From Antedon mediterranea (lineage: Eukaryota > Echinodermata > Crinoidea > Comatulida > Antedonidae): DNA of 64,000 nt. A program made the position numbers and the translations under genes. The notes beneath the pieces are model-generated. The model was not told the DNA's origin. It searched no databases and was given only the letters and a program-made list of their open reading frames with translations. Location of the stretch: contig NC_092674.1 in assembly GCF_964355755.1 (NCBI RefSeq), positions 13,771,001 to 13,835,000 on the forward strand. The letters are read 5' to 3'. Below, one piece after another: positions 48,201-60,200 of this stretch; the first letter of the stretch is position 1, and the number at the start of each line of letters is the position of its first letter.

Positions 48201-51200
48201 GATAAAACATTTGGATTTATCTCAATATCTCTATGGTTTTCATATACTTTTTGCTTTAAGATTCAATAAATAAGTTGGTGAATTTACAGTGAAATCAATA
48301 ATACCTACAATAATAACCTGGCACCAGCCAGGTACAGATATAGGAAGTTTGCATAGAGTATGGTACACAAATAGAATGCACTAATAATTCAGGATAATAA
48401 ATATAGGCCTAAAGAACATTCAGGACTAACTAAATTGTGGTAGTTGATTAACTTGGATTAATATAAAACACAAGAATCCAGCTTATTCTGTCCTAGTGAC
48501 GGATGTAGATAGCGAAGGGGAGCGAATAGGTCGAATAGAAAAATGATCTGACCCCATGTGTATCATCACATACAGGGTAGATGTTTATTTTTGGGTTTTT
48601 TCTTTGGTGTATTAAAATCTTGTTCAAAAGAAAACTACGAGATGAATCTATTAAAATAAAGAAGATTAATTTTATGACTATTTATTCGATAATGTTAATT
48701 GTGGTTTTATGGAAAGAAACTACAAATCAGTATTCGCTGTATAAATGCTGTATTCATGTTAGATAAGGTATTCAGATTAAGGTGTAGTATAATTATTCAG
48801 ATGGGTTTTGTAAATACTATAATAATACTATATATGTTTTTAAAAAAAATGTACTTAATTCATTTCATAATATAATTATTCTATATAATGATGGATGTCT
48901 ATAGTGAATATGTAGAATAGAAAAATAATCCTCACAGTGTAGTTTATTACCAGCATTCTTATAATATAACATAAATAAATAATACATACATAATTAACAT
49001 CAGTAAAAATGTTTTAAAAATTACTAATAATATTTGGATAGTTATATAAATACATCCACCAACTTTTTGCTGTATTTGAAAAAAAAACTTACAAATATTA
49101 TTGTCCCCTGAAAACAGGAAATATTGTGAATTATGAATAGATGTAGATCTTCATCTGTAACGACATATTTGTTTTTATGTTTCATAAATAATAAACCACT
49201 AACCATTTGTGATTTAATACTTTATTGAAACTGTCACTTTCATATTCGATAGAAACAGTAAAGTACATGCAACAAAACACCACTATGACTTTTATATTCT
49301 TTGTCATTATTAATTAATACTATTAAGAAGCACCTGTCAGTATTAAAGTTTAACTATGTGTTTAAACAGTACCACCACACTCACAGTAAAAAAATGTGCT
49401 TCAAATGGGACACAAATGGTTTATGTATTTAATGTCAACATGTTTTAATTTATCTCCGAAGGCACATAAATTTACCTACTTGTGTTATACCAAATGTGGG
49501 GAGAGATTGGAATGTTCCATTCATCGCCAAGCAATCCTTTTGTATAAACGTATATTAAATCTATCAAAATAGTATTTTTTAAAGAAAAATATTATGATGC
49601 TGTACTTGAGCTGTTCAACTGGTTTTCAGCTATTAAAAACAATTATCCTAGGATGAGATAGGAAAATGCGAAACATCCTCGTATTATTGTGTGCGAGTAT
49701 TTTTCAAGATGGATATCCATTAGACAGTGTATACCACAATCGGAAAACACCCCAAATTTGGGGCAAATCGTTGAACCTAAATTCGCTTTAATTGTCAATA
49801 ACTAAGTATCTAACTCAATTTAATTAATAAACAGGATTACATCAGGTGGTTAAAATCAGTAACGAAAGTACGTACGAACCAACTTTATATACCATCGAGT
49901 AAAAATTCTAGAAATAACGCACGATTTACCGAATTTTGCCCTTACGTAAATGTATATATAGATGTCATTTTAATGTCGCATTAATAGTTAATTTAACTGT
50001 ATATTTTTATATCAGAAATCATTAGTTGTTTTATTCATTTTATTTTCTATGGACTTGAATAACTTAATAAAAACTACTAATATAAAGTCTAATTTTATAA
50101 ATCTTTATTCTTCCTGATTTAGGAGGACAACAAAAGTACTATTCTATTGTCTTGAAATTATGAAATAATTAATTACAACTTACGTTATTTTTGTAATTTA
50201 AATCAGCATGTTTGTTGGCTAATGCTATGCAGCATGCAGTATGGCCTAATTCAGCAGCTAACAAGAGTGGTGTATTTCCATCCTAAAAATAGAATATAAT
50301 ATTTCATACAATATTACAAAATTCTTAGCAATGAGGAGGCATGGTTATTAATGTGTTTTATTTGTATTAAACACATTAATAATAACTTCCCATATATCTT
50401 TTTAAATCATGATTTTAACTCTTCATAAATAAAAGTTTACTCAGTGAAGTTATAAATTCATTCAGTGATTTCATATTACATATTCTTTCAAAAACAAACA
50501 TCCATATTTTTATTGTTTTTCCTGTGCAAACATGGTGTTAGCTCAAGAATTGTTCAACACTTTATTATATTGCTAAAATACTATCTACACATGTTGGTAC
50601 TGTATTACTAAAAAAATGTAAAAATATTTTTATAGTAGCATAAATAATCAAATTACAACTGATATGACCATTCTAAAACTTCTGATGAAGTTTTATAAAT
50701 TTCTCTAAATAAATCAATGATTAAAATGATAAAATAATGGCATTTCAACAAAGTATTATAGACTGTGTACATCATAAGTTAACAGTTTTTAGTCTCACTG
50801 AGCTTTATATCTCCATGATTTGGTAGACTGTAATTGTATTTTAAGAACAGCACTTAAAATTAATAAAATATGATATAAATACAATTGAAAGTTTTTAATG
50901 TAAATTATTTTAATTAAGATAATTTACATTGTCAGATCTCACTCTGAATACATTTAACCCGATTTCTCATCAAAAGAGTCAGTGTGGTAAAAGACCTCTT
51001 AAACAAAAAATATAACAATATTTAATATAAAAAACTCATTACAATCCAGCATTCGAGCAGAGAAATATTATTGATAAAGGTTTTCATAACATGCAGAAGT
51101 AATTAATGTTCTCCCTGGTCATTTATTCCAGCTGTGACAATTGTATTATCATCGCTCTGCACAACCATGAAGAAACATCAGAATGGTTGTCAATATTATA

Positions 51201-54200
51201 ATTATTAATAAAGGACAATATAAAAAGGATCTGATCCTATCATAATGCACTTTTATATGATTTAGCGAAATTAAGTAGAGCAATAAGGTAGTGTCTGAGC
51301 AGCATTGTGTTGGAAGGCATTGGATAATAAGACACACAAAGGTGTACAAGGGTCTCTTTAGCTGTGACTGACAGGCTGTACTATCATACACGGGTAGATG
51401 TTATTGTGTTCGGTGTATTTTAATACACCAAACACACTATTTAAAAATAGTTTTAAAAAGAGATGATAGCATCCGGTTTATTCTATTTAAAAAAGTGGTA
51501 TGTATGGTTATATGATAATGTTGCTATTGTAGTTTTTATGCTATGAAACTATGTTATGGAATGAATCTACAAAGGCCTAGTATTATTCGCTGTTTAAACA
51601 CTGTATTCATTTTGGATAAGGTATACAGAAGGTGTATGGTATTGTAACGAAAATCCCTTCCCGGGTTCGTTCCCTTTTTGGGGGGAGGGGTCTGCGGTAC
51701 CACGGCACACTCGAATGAAACAAACAAATCAATTACAATTTTTGGAGTGACCTCCTTTATTCTTCTTTGATTCCAAATTATTGGTACAACTGATTATAAT
51801 AATTAATTAGATTAGTTCTGCTATTACGCCGGACATGAAACAACAGCGTAACCACCAGTAATGACGTAACCTCAAATAGTAGCGTAACCACCAACAACGG
51901 CGTAACCCCTAACAGCAACGTAACCACCAACAATGGTGTAACCTCCAACAGCACGTAACCACCACCAATGGTGTAACCTCCAACAGCACGTAACCTCCAA
52001 CAGCACGTAACCACCAACAATGGTGTAACCTCCAACAATGGTGTAACCTCCAACAGCACGTAACCACCAACAATGTTGTAACCTCCAACAGCACGTAACC
52101 ACCAACAATGGTGTAACCTCCAACAGCACGTAACCACCAACAATGGTGTAACCTCCAACAGCACATAACCACCAACGATGGTGTAACCTCCACAGCAACG
52201 TAACCACCAACAATGGTGTAACCTCCACAGCAACGTAACCACCAACAATGGCGTAACCTCCACAGCAACGTAACCACCAACAATGGTGTAACCTCCAACA
52301 GTGGTGTAACCTCCACAGCAACGTAACCACCAACAACAATGGCGTAACCTCCACAGCAACGTAACCACCAACAGTGGTGTAACCTCCAACAGCACGTACA
52401 CCAACACAATGGTGTAACCTCTAACAGCAACGTAGCCACCAACAATAGTGTAACCTCCACAACAGGTAACCACCGGCTAACACTGCAGGGTAACCACCAG
52501 TAGTCTTAACCACTGGCTAATAGGTGTACCACCAGCAAAGCAGTTTCACAACCACAGGGTGTACCACGGGCTAACTGTATCTCAAGCAGTAACACAACCA
52601 GTAGGTGCAACCTCCGGCTCAGCTATCTCAAATAGTGATACAACCAGTACTGTAGGCGCAACCTCCGGCTCACTATGTCTCAAATAGTGATACAACCAGT
52701 ACAGTAGGCGCAACCTCCGGCTCACTATGTCTCCAACAGCAGCACAAGCGGTAGGCTGTACCCTCCGGCTAACTTACCTGCTGTGTCTTAACTCTCCTTT
52801 TATTATTCAGCTCTAATTTTCTCTTTCTTTTCTCTAATCTTCTCTACACTTTGTTTTCCAATTTCTCTAATGTCCCTACTTATTTTACACGTCTTTTCCC
52901 TGCTTCTCCGCTTTTCCAGCTCCAATCTCTCCCTCCTTTTTTTAACGCAGCTCGAGGTAACCCTCCATTGCCTTCCTCTCCAATCCCTCTCTGCCCTTTC
53001 TCTCAAGTCTCACGTCCGTTCTCTCCTTCTCTCCTCTAACTCTGCCTCAATCTGCCGCCCTCTATATTTTCCTTCTACCCCAAAATCATTACAGTATATT
53101 CAGATAGGTATAATAGTAAATCCCTGTATTTATAAAAACTTTTAAGCAATAAATTTAAATAAATAATTCATTTTTTCAGTTTTATTCAGAAATATATGAT
53201 TGTTGTTCTGAATTAACTTTTGTGAGCAAAAACATGATAATATCATGATTTGTTTTTGTATGCAATGTTTTTTTGTGACAATGTTCTATTAACACACATA
53301 CCTAAAAAGGGCGTTGCAAACTACAGAAAGCCACTAATCTCCTATCTGTATTGACATCATGCTCTTATAGTACTCTTTCATGTGCTTTTATACTTTATGC
53401 AACATTCTCTTATACACGATGTTGGATGCACCAAATGTAAATTACAGTGGTGTTTGCGTTTGAACAAGCAGTTACGACTGAAAACGTATCCAAAATGTGT
53501 TCAGGTGGTAACACATTTTGACTGGTAAATTCTAATTCCATTGGTTTCATTTTGTCGTTACTGGGAGGGGATAAGGTTTAAAATAAATGTTTTACCAAAT
53601 CAAATGGATATCTCAATTCATATATTTTGTATATATATATATATCATTTGCTTCAAATACATAGTGTTGCTCTGTATATATGGCACAAAATAACAACACG
53701 ACACACCTTAACATTCTGTGCTCTAAAGGCAGATGGTAAACACTATTACAGAATCTACAATGCTAAAAGTGAGAACACTTTCAATGACAGATTTATAAAA
53801 CAAAAAAATACGTAGGCCTAGTCTATGCAAAAATTAAAAACGTTGAGCATGGGCATTTTGGTGATGACGTATAATAGATTTGTATAAAGATAAAGTGCCC
53901 TGCCATCGTTCATAAACCTACAATTTCTCCATATTAAGCCCATCATTCTATTAGCTTTTGACAACACATGATTAATATGTGAACAAAAATTTAATTTACT
54001 ATCAATAAAAATACCTAAATATTTCCATACATAAACCATCTCAAGATCATGTCCACTCAGATTATAATTGAAGAGCACAGGCCTTTTTTTAAGTGTTATA
54101 GATAAATATTTGCATTTATTAGCATTAAGTTTTATCCCCCACTTCTCCGTCCATTCCACGAGACCATCCATATCCCCCTGAAGTGAAAAAGCATCCTGTG

Positions 54201-57200
54201 GAGTGGTAATCACTTTAAACAATTTCAGATCGTCAGCAAATAAAAGAGACTCGGAATGATTAAATTTTAAAGGAAGATCATTGATAAATAAATTAAACAA
54301 AAGCGGGCCCAGGATCGAGCCCTGCGGAACGCCCGATAACACAGGGAGCCTAGCCAATCAGATGTCTCTCCCCCAATGACAACACGATGTTGTATATTAG
54401 TTAAATAGCTTTTAAACCAACTTAAAAGTGAACCGGATAAACCAAATTTTGAATGTTTAAAAATAAGCAAATCATGGGAAACGGAATCAAAAGCCTTAGA
54501 GAAATCAGTGTAAATCACATCGCACTGCTTCTTGCTGTTAATTGCATCGTATGATGTAGCAAGAAGCAGTGCGAGGTTGGTTTGACATGATCTCCCAGAG
54601 ACAAAACCATGCTGCCTAGGACTTAAAGCATTAGCAACATTTGATGACAAACCATCATGCACAATGCGCTCAAAAATCTTAGACATAGTAGGCAATAACG
54701 AAATAGGACGATAGTTACAGATACAGTTACTTAGATACTCTCTTAGTATTACAGGGTAACACCGCGGATCAAAAATATGTTGTTTATTAAAAAACATAGA
54801 CCTTTCAAAACACTACTTAGTTTATTAATGAAATATATCATAATTATAACATACATTTGGATTAGGTGTACGCGAGTGCAAATAAAACATCTAAAAATGA
54901 ATATGTATTTGCAAAAAGCTAAAATTACGTTTTCGAGAATTTTTTTTTAGACCACACTAAGTGGTTAGTGTAACTTCACATTTGTGATATATTGCAACAT
55001 TATATATTAATTAGTCACCATAACATGGACCTTGCCATACGATGATTTAAAATTCAGAGTTTTAGTATTATAGTATTACAGTTGAACCCCCATGAGCGGT
55101 CACCTCCCGAAAGCTGCCTCCCTTAACGGCCGTACTTTCGAAAAGCCTGTTTGTTCTTCATCTAATTAGTGGACCTCCTGTAAGCAGCCATCTTACGTGA
55201 GCGACCGCGGAAAATTTGGGTACAACACATTAGATTATTTAAGCGGCCACCCAAAAATTCGTATTGACTTTTGACAACAACAAGGCCATATACATTTCTG
55301 CAGTTGCGTGCGCAAATTTTAGTTAGTAGTGTTTACCGACCGACCGAAGTATCAAAATACAATTTTCATACTTATTTTTTTCTTTTTATATTAGCTTTAT
55401 TTCGAAGCGGTTTTAAAATATTTATGTGAAGAACATTCCTGTGTTTTTTTAGATGAGATGAGAAAACTACACTTTTTGATTTTGACCGACCGGTTTGTCT
55501 GAAAATCTTAAATAATACTAAACCACCTGATCATTACAATACAATACAATTAACGAGAGAATATAGAGGCCCGTTGTGTTAAGACAGCCGAAAAATATCG
55601 TGCATCGCCATAATACGTGATGTTGGCCCTTTATCGGCAGAACCTCCCGTAATCATGCACTTTTCAATTTCATAAAATAAGGTAATTGATCGCAGTTGAT
55701 ACCTTAGTGGTTATAAAAGCCCTGGTCTATAGTCTACTTTAGTTAGTTAGTTTAAATTAAACTAAATTTGAACTCATTAAGCCCACATTTTTGTCGCAAA
55801 TACTGTAGTAGCAAATCATAGCGTAAAGCAACAGAAGAAAAGATATTTAGGCCTAGCCTAGATGTCATAAGTAAGCCCATTAATTACAATTTTCACGGTT
55901 GGTCTCTTCACAAAATAGAGAACCCTGCGTACCCCTCTTGCTATGGGCTTGTACTTCACCTTGACGAGTTCGAGTTACCCACGTTAACGCACACCCTGCA
56001 ACTAACATGAAATACACATACAGTACTCTATGACGCGAAAAAATATGTTTATAGTGTGCTGAACTGTGTCTATTCGGTGTCATACAATATTAAGTGCAAA
56101 TAATAAATAAGTGAAGGATAATATTCTATTATGTTCCGTTTATTCAGTAAAGCCTAAATTTCAATCAGATATGTTACTTTTCACTATGATGACACGATTA
56201 CGAAATCAGCAACAGTTGACCACATACGAATGACAATCGGTTCTTTTTAGTGGGCTGAATTATTAACATTAATTGATCTAAACGACCACCAACTGTCAGT
56301 ACTCAGTTTAATAAACTAAGTCCCACTTGTACAGAGATTTGACATGAAAACGTTTACAGATACAATATCATTTCACTATAAATCTTTGATATCATGTGTA
56401 TATAAACAACACTGGATGTTTTTACAATTGCCATGTCACGGGAATACGGTTGAGTTTCATAGGAAACAAAGTTGTAGAGATTATAAGTTTCTGAAATATA
56501 CTGTAGTGCTGCTGTGTTATCTGAGAAAGTTTATAATCTATATAATCATTATGTTATAGGCGTCACTTTACTGATATCGTTTCTCTTTTTAATATTTTCA
56601 ATTCTAATATAATTAATACTGACAATTTATTTAATATTCGTAATCCACAACGTGTTACTCGTAGCTCTTCTTCTGTTGGTACTCTTTCTGATATTCGTCG
56701 CTGCAGAACTGAATCTTCTTTTCAATCACATATCCCACGTGTTACCCGAATTTGGAATAACTTACCCAGTGAAATCCGCAACTTAAATATTTCTGTTAGT
56801 TCTTTTAAAACCAAATTACTTAATTATCTCAATATTTATTTTTTAAATAATTTTGATATTGAAAATGTGTGTAGTTGGTCGCTTTCTTGTAGATGCTTTA
56901 ATTGTAGAACGTAATTTATTTATTTTTCTTATATTTTTCTGTTCTGGTTTGACCAACTACAGTAGCATAGGTGTTTACAGTAGCACCTGTTTGGTCTTTC
57001 CGTGCCTCCTTTTATAATTGTTTTGTCTTCTTTGTTATGTATGTGGCAGAAATTGAATAAATAAACAAATAAATAAACACAGTATGTATTCAATTATCTT
57101 TTAAATATGTCAACTATAATCTTTCCATCTCTTCTGAAAACTGTTTTCAATATAATTTGTTGTATATGATGTGCCAGCGTGCTACGTTCTAGACATTGGA

Positions 57201-60200
57201 ATAGTAAACAACTAATAGTAAAAAAACTTGAAACGAATTGTAAACGTCTGTCCAGCATTAGAGATAATGTTAAAATTCTCTTCTGGAAAGAGGTAATAGA
57301 TGCATGAAGTAATTTTATTTATATTCATTATCCAAAGTCTGTTGACGAGCCATTACGAATACAAATTTGGAATAATGAAGTAATAAGAATAGGCAACGAA
57401 TGTATAAGATATGGAAATGGGGAAAAGCAGGTATTCTGTTTGTTAATGATTTGTTTACCAGCAATGGGCAATTTATGAATAAAAAAGAAGTCGAAGATAC
57501 CTATGGAATCAAGATAAATTATAATAAAATTAAAAGGATTAAGAAGGCTTCTTATGGAAAAATTTAACAATTTAATGATATGTGAAATTTAAAAAAAAAC
57601 AGTTTTGCCAGATATTCCATTTCATATAAAAAGTACTCTTTCAACAAAGAAAGGGATGTCGTATTTTGTATGATTTTTTAAATAACTCAATGGTTAAATC
57701 ATGGAAAGCACAAAAGAAATGGGCAGAGAATAAATTTGTATTCAATAACGAACAATGGAAAACAATCTAGCTCCACATACGTTTACAATGAATATTGTTT
57801 TAATATATTTTCAATATAAAATTGTAAACAGAATAATTGCAAAAAATGAACAATTATTTGAAATGGATATAAAAGAAACTTCAATGTGCTCATTTGGAGA
57901 TGGTAAAATCGAACCCATTCAGCATTTGTTCTGTAATTGTCCAATAGTAAAAAGGATATGGAACCTCCTCCAGGAAAAAATTTCAGAAAAAACTGGAGTG
58001 CAATTTATTTTTAGTAAAGAGAGCAGAATTTTCGGATACCAAGATGCGCACTGCAGTTTTTTTATTTAAAAGCCATTAATGCAATTATTCTAATAGTAAA
58101 ATCATTTATTTATAAATGTAAACTAGTTAAATGTAAGCCAACTATCAAAATGGTTATGAACGAGTTAAAAAGGTTTTATGAAACGGAAAAATGTATTTAC
58201 CATCAGAATCTTGAGGACAGTATTTTAAATAGAAAATGAATAAAATTAGAAGCATTTATAAATCAAATATGAAATTGTTAGAGATTAAAATAATTTTTAT
58301 GAACCTTTATTTAATTTGTTGTTGTTGTTGTTTTTGTTTGATTTTAATTATTTTTTTTTTGTAATGTATTATATGACGAAAAAAAAATAAACAAAACAAA
58401 AATAGTAAACAACCAAATAAAAGTGACATTGGGTAGACTTGTAAATGGTAGTTGCGAATGAATTGCCGTTTCTTACAAAGGGAGCATACCGCCTCTCGAA
58501 ACTACGTATTTTGGTACCTGGATGTGTATAGCATGGCCCCCGGATGTCGACGCGTGAGCTGGGCCAACTTCTAAATATATTTACTCTATAAATATTTCTT
58601 ACAGAGGGACACCGCCAGATTAAGTGCGTCCTATCACTAGTAAGTAACTTGATTCAGATTTGGGTACTTCTAACTACAGGACAGATATTGACGCGTAAAC
58701 CACAATGAAAATGAGTTTGTCAATTAGTAGACGTTTTACTGTAATAAATATATTTGTTACTAGAAATTAGTTTGATAAAATATATTCTACAAAATTAGTA
58801 GGCCTAATCGATTTCCCCTAATAAATTAAGGGAGTGGGGGTGGACACGTGTTTGTTTATGAGTGAGAATCAATAAGGCATTTAGTTAAAATACAGACCGT
58901 ATTAAACTACTTGACATGTTTCGATAAATATATTCTCATCATCAAAACTGTAATTAAAGCCTAGAGTACTTGTATACGTACAAAGTTGCGTTTAAATGAG
59001 TCAATAATTAGCATGAGAATAGATTTATCGAAACATGTCACGTAATTTTAAGACGGTCCACATTTTCATTAAATGCCTTATGATATTATTGATTATCAAT
59101 CGTAATTTGGTGGTATTATACATGATGTGCCTGTTTATGTACAGTGAAAGAGCTTATTTTGGTATCCTATAGTAATACATTTTCTATATAAGAGAATATG
59201 GTATTTCAAATCAGGTACAAAAGCCGACGATCCAAGCGAATTACATGTTTAACAAAAATCGGAAAACACTCATTTGTTATTTTCAAAACACATTGCAAGT
59301 CGGCGAGGTCCGATGGCATGCGTGACTAGGGGAAGAACGCAACAAAAATGAAAAACGAAAATGGCATGTTGTGTTTTCTGTAGGCCTATACAGTAATTAG
59401 TTTCTCAGAAACCACCATTGACAGTAGCAGAAGTGGGTGTTTATTTCAAGCTCACATAAACGGGCAAAGAAATCCTCGTTATTAAAAAAAAACATTATTT
59501 AAGCTTATTCACTATAGTATATTTAAATTATCTACTTTTTAATTTATTTATATATTGTTTTCTCTTTTTACTTGGTTACTAGATAAAACAAGTTACCGAG
59601 AAACGGAAAACATTCTAGTTAAAATTGTTTATGTTAATTATACCCACAGATTGCACTATTTTCTTTATACTTAATTAGGTACTCTTTTCGTACTGTTGGG
59701 AATTGATAAATATTTCAGTTCAATTATTTTCCTAAAATAGTGGTACACAACAATGAAAGAAAATGTGAAAACAACATTTTTGTTACGTTCTTGTCATTAG
59801 AAATATTCTTGCGACTGAGGTGAACTTCGAAAATGCCGGTCAGATATAAAAAAAAGTTACAAGGAATAAATTAGCAATTGTCAACTGCATACTCATCCAT
59901 CAAACTAGCCTCCATCGAGAAAATATTCAATTCCATGAATTTTATGAGGGTTAGTTTTATAGGAACAATAGTACTTTTTTTATTTGTTTTGGCAATTAAT
60001 GCAATTCGTCATATTCCATTTGGAATACTACGTCCTGTAAAATGACTAGAATGTTCTGATTTGTTAATTTTTAAATTATATTATATAGAATTATATATTA
60101 TTTAAAATGTTCGAGTGGCTTCCATGCATGCGGCTTTTGGCCTTAATGGAATTCCTTTTGTATATTTTTTCTTTTTTTACAGTATAATTTCATTTGTTTA

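Larger units (their letters stand above)
51655..53095. repeat. repeat block: GC-rich start, 35-bp minisatellite, pyrimidine tract
   Basis: It starts GTAACGAAAATCCCTTCCCG and ends CCCCAAAATCATTACAGTA, which are roughly inverted (GTAAYGAWWWT). This hints that the whole 1.4 kb is one inserted element. Inner parts are listed separately. No coding region supported. Confidence 0.45.
53430..56110. repeat. intronic segmental duplication, copy 1
   Basis: Matches 61870-63430 in the same orientation, diverged. Shared: GTAACACATTTTGA, CATTGGTTT / TATTGGTTTTATTTT, CTTTCAATGACAGATTTAT, then AAACTAAATTTGAACTCA, CGTTAACGCACAC and GTCATACAATATTAAGTGC. Copy 1 carries an inserted LINE (53818-54800) and a pogo-like end (55079 onward). 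Confidence 0.75.

Noticed and set aside
51778-52473. Three overlapping minus-strand frames of 160-231 codons (VTPLLVVT-type)
   Set aside because: All are translations of the 35-bp minisatellite in different phases, without exon borders or codon preference.
52803-53145. ORFs in the C/T-rich tract (EKRRSREK and its sense counterpart)
   Set aside because: Low-complexity translation of a strand-asymmetric tract.
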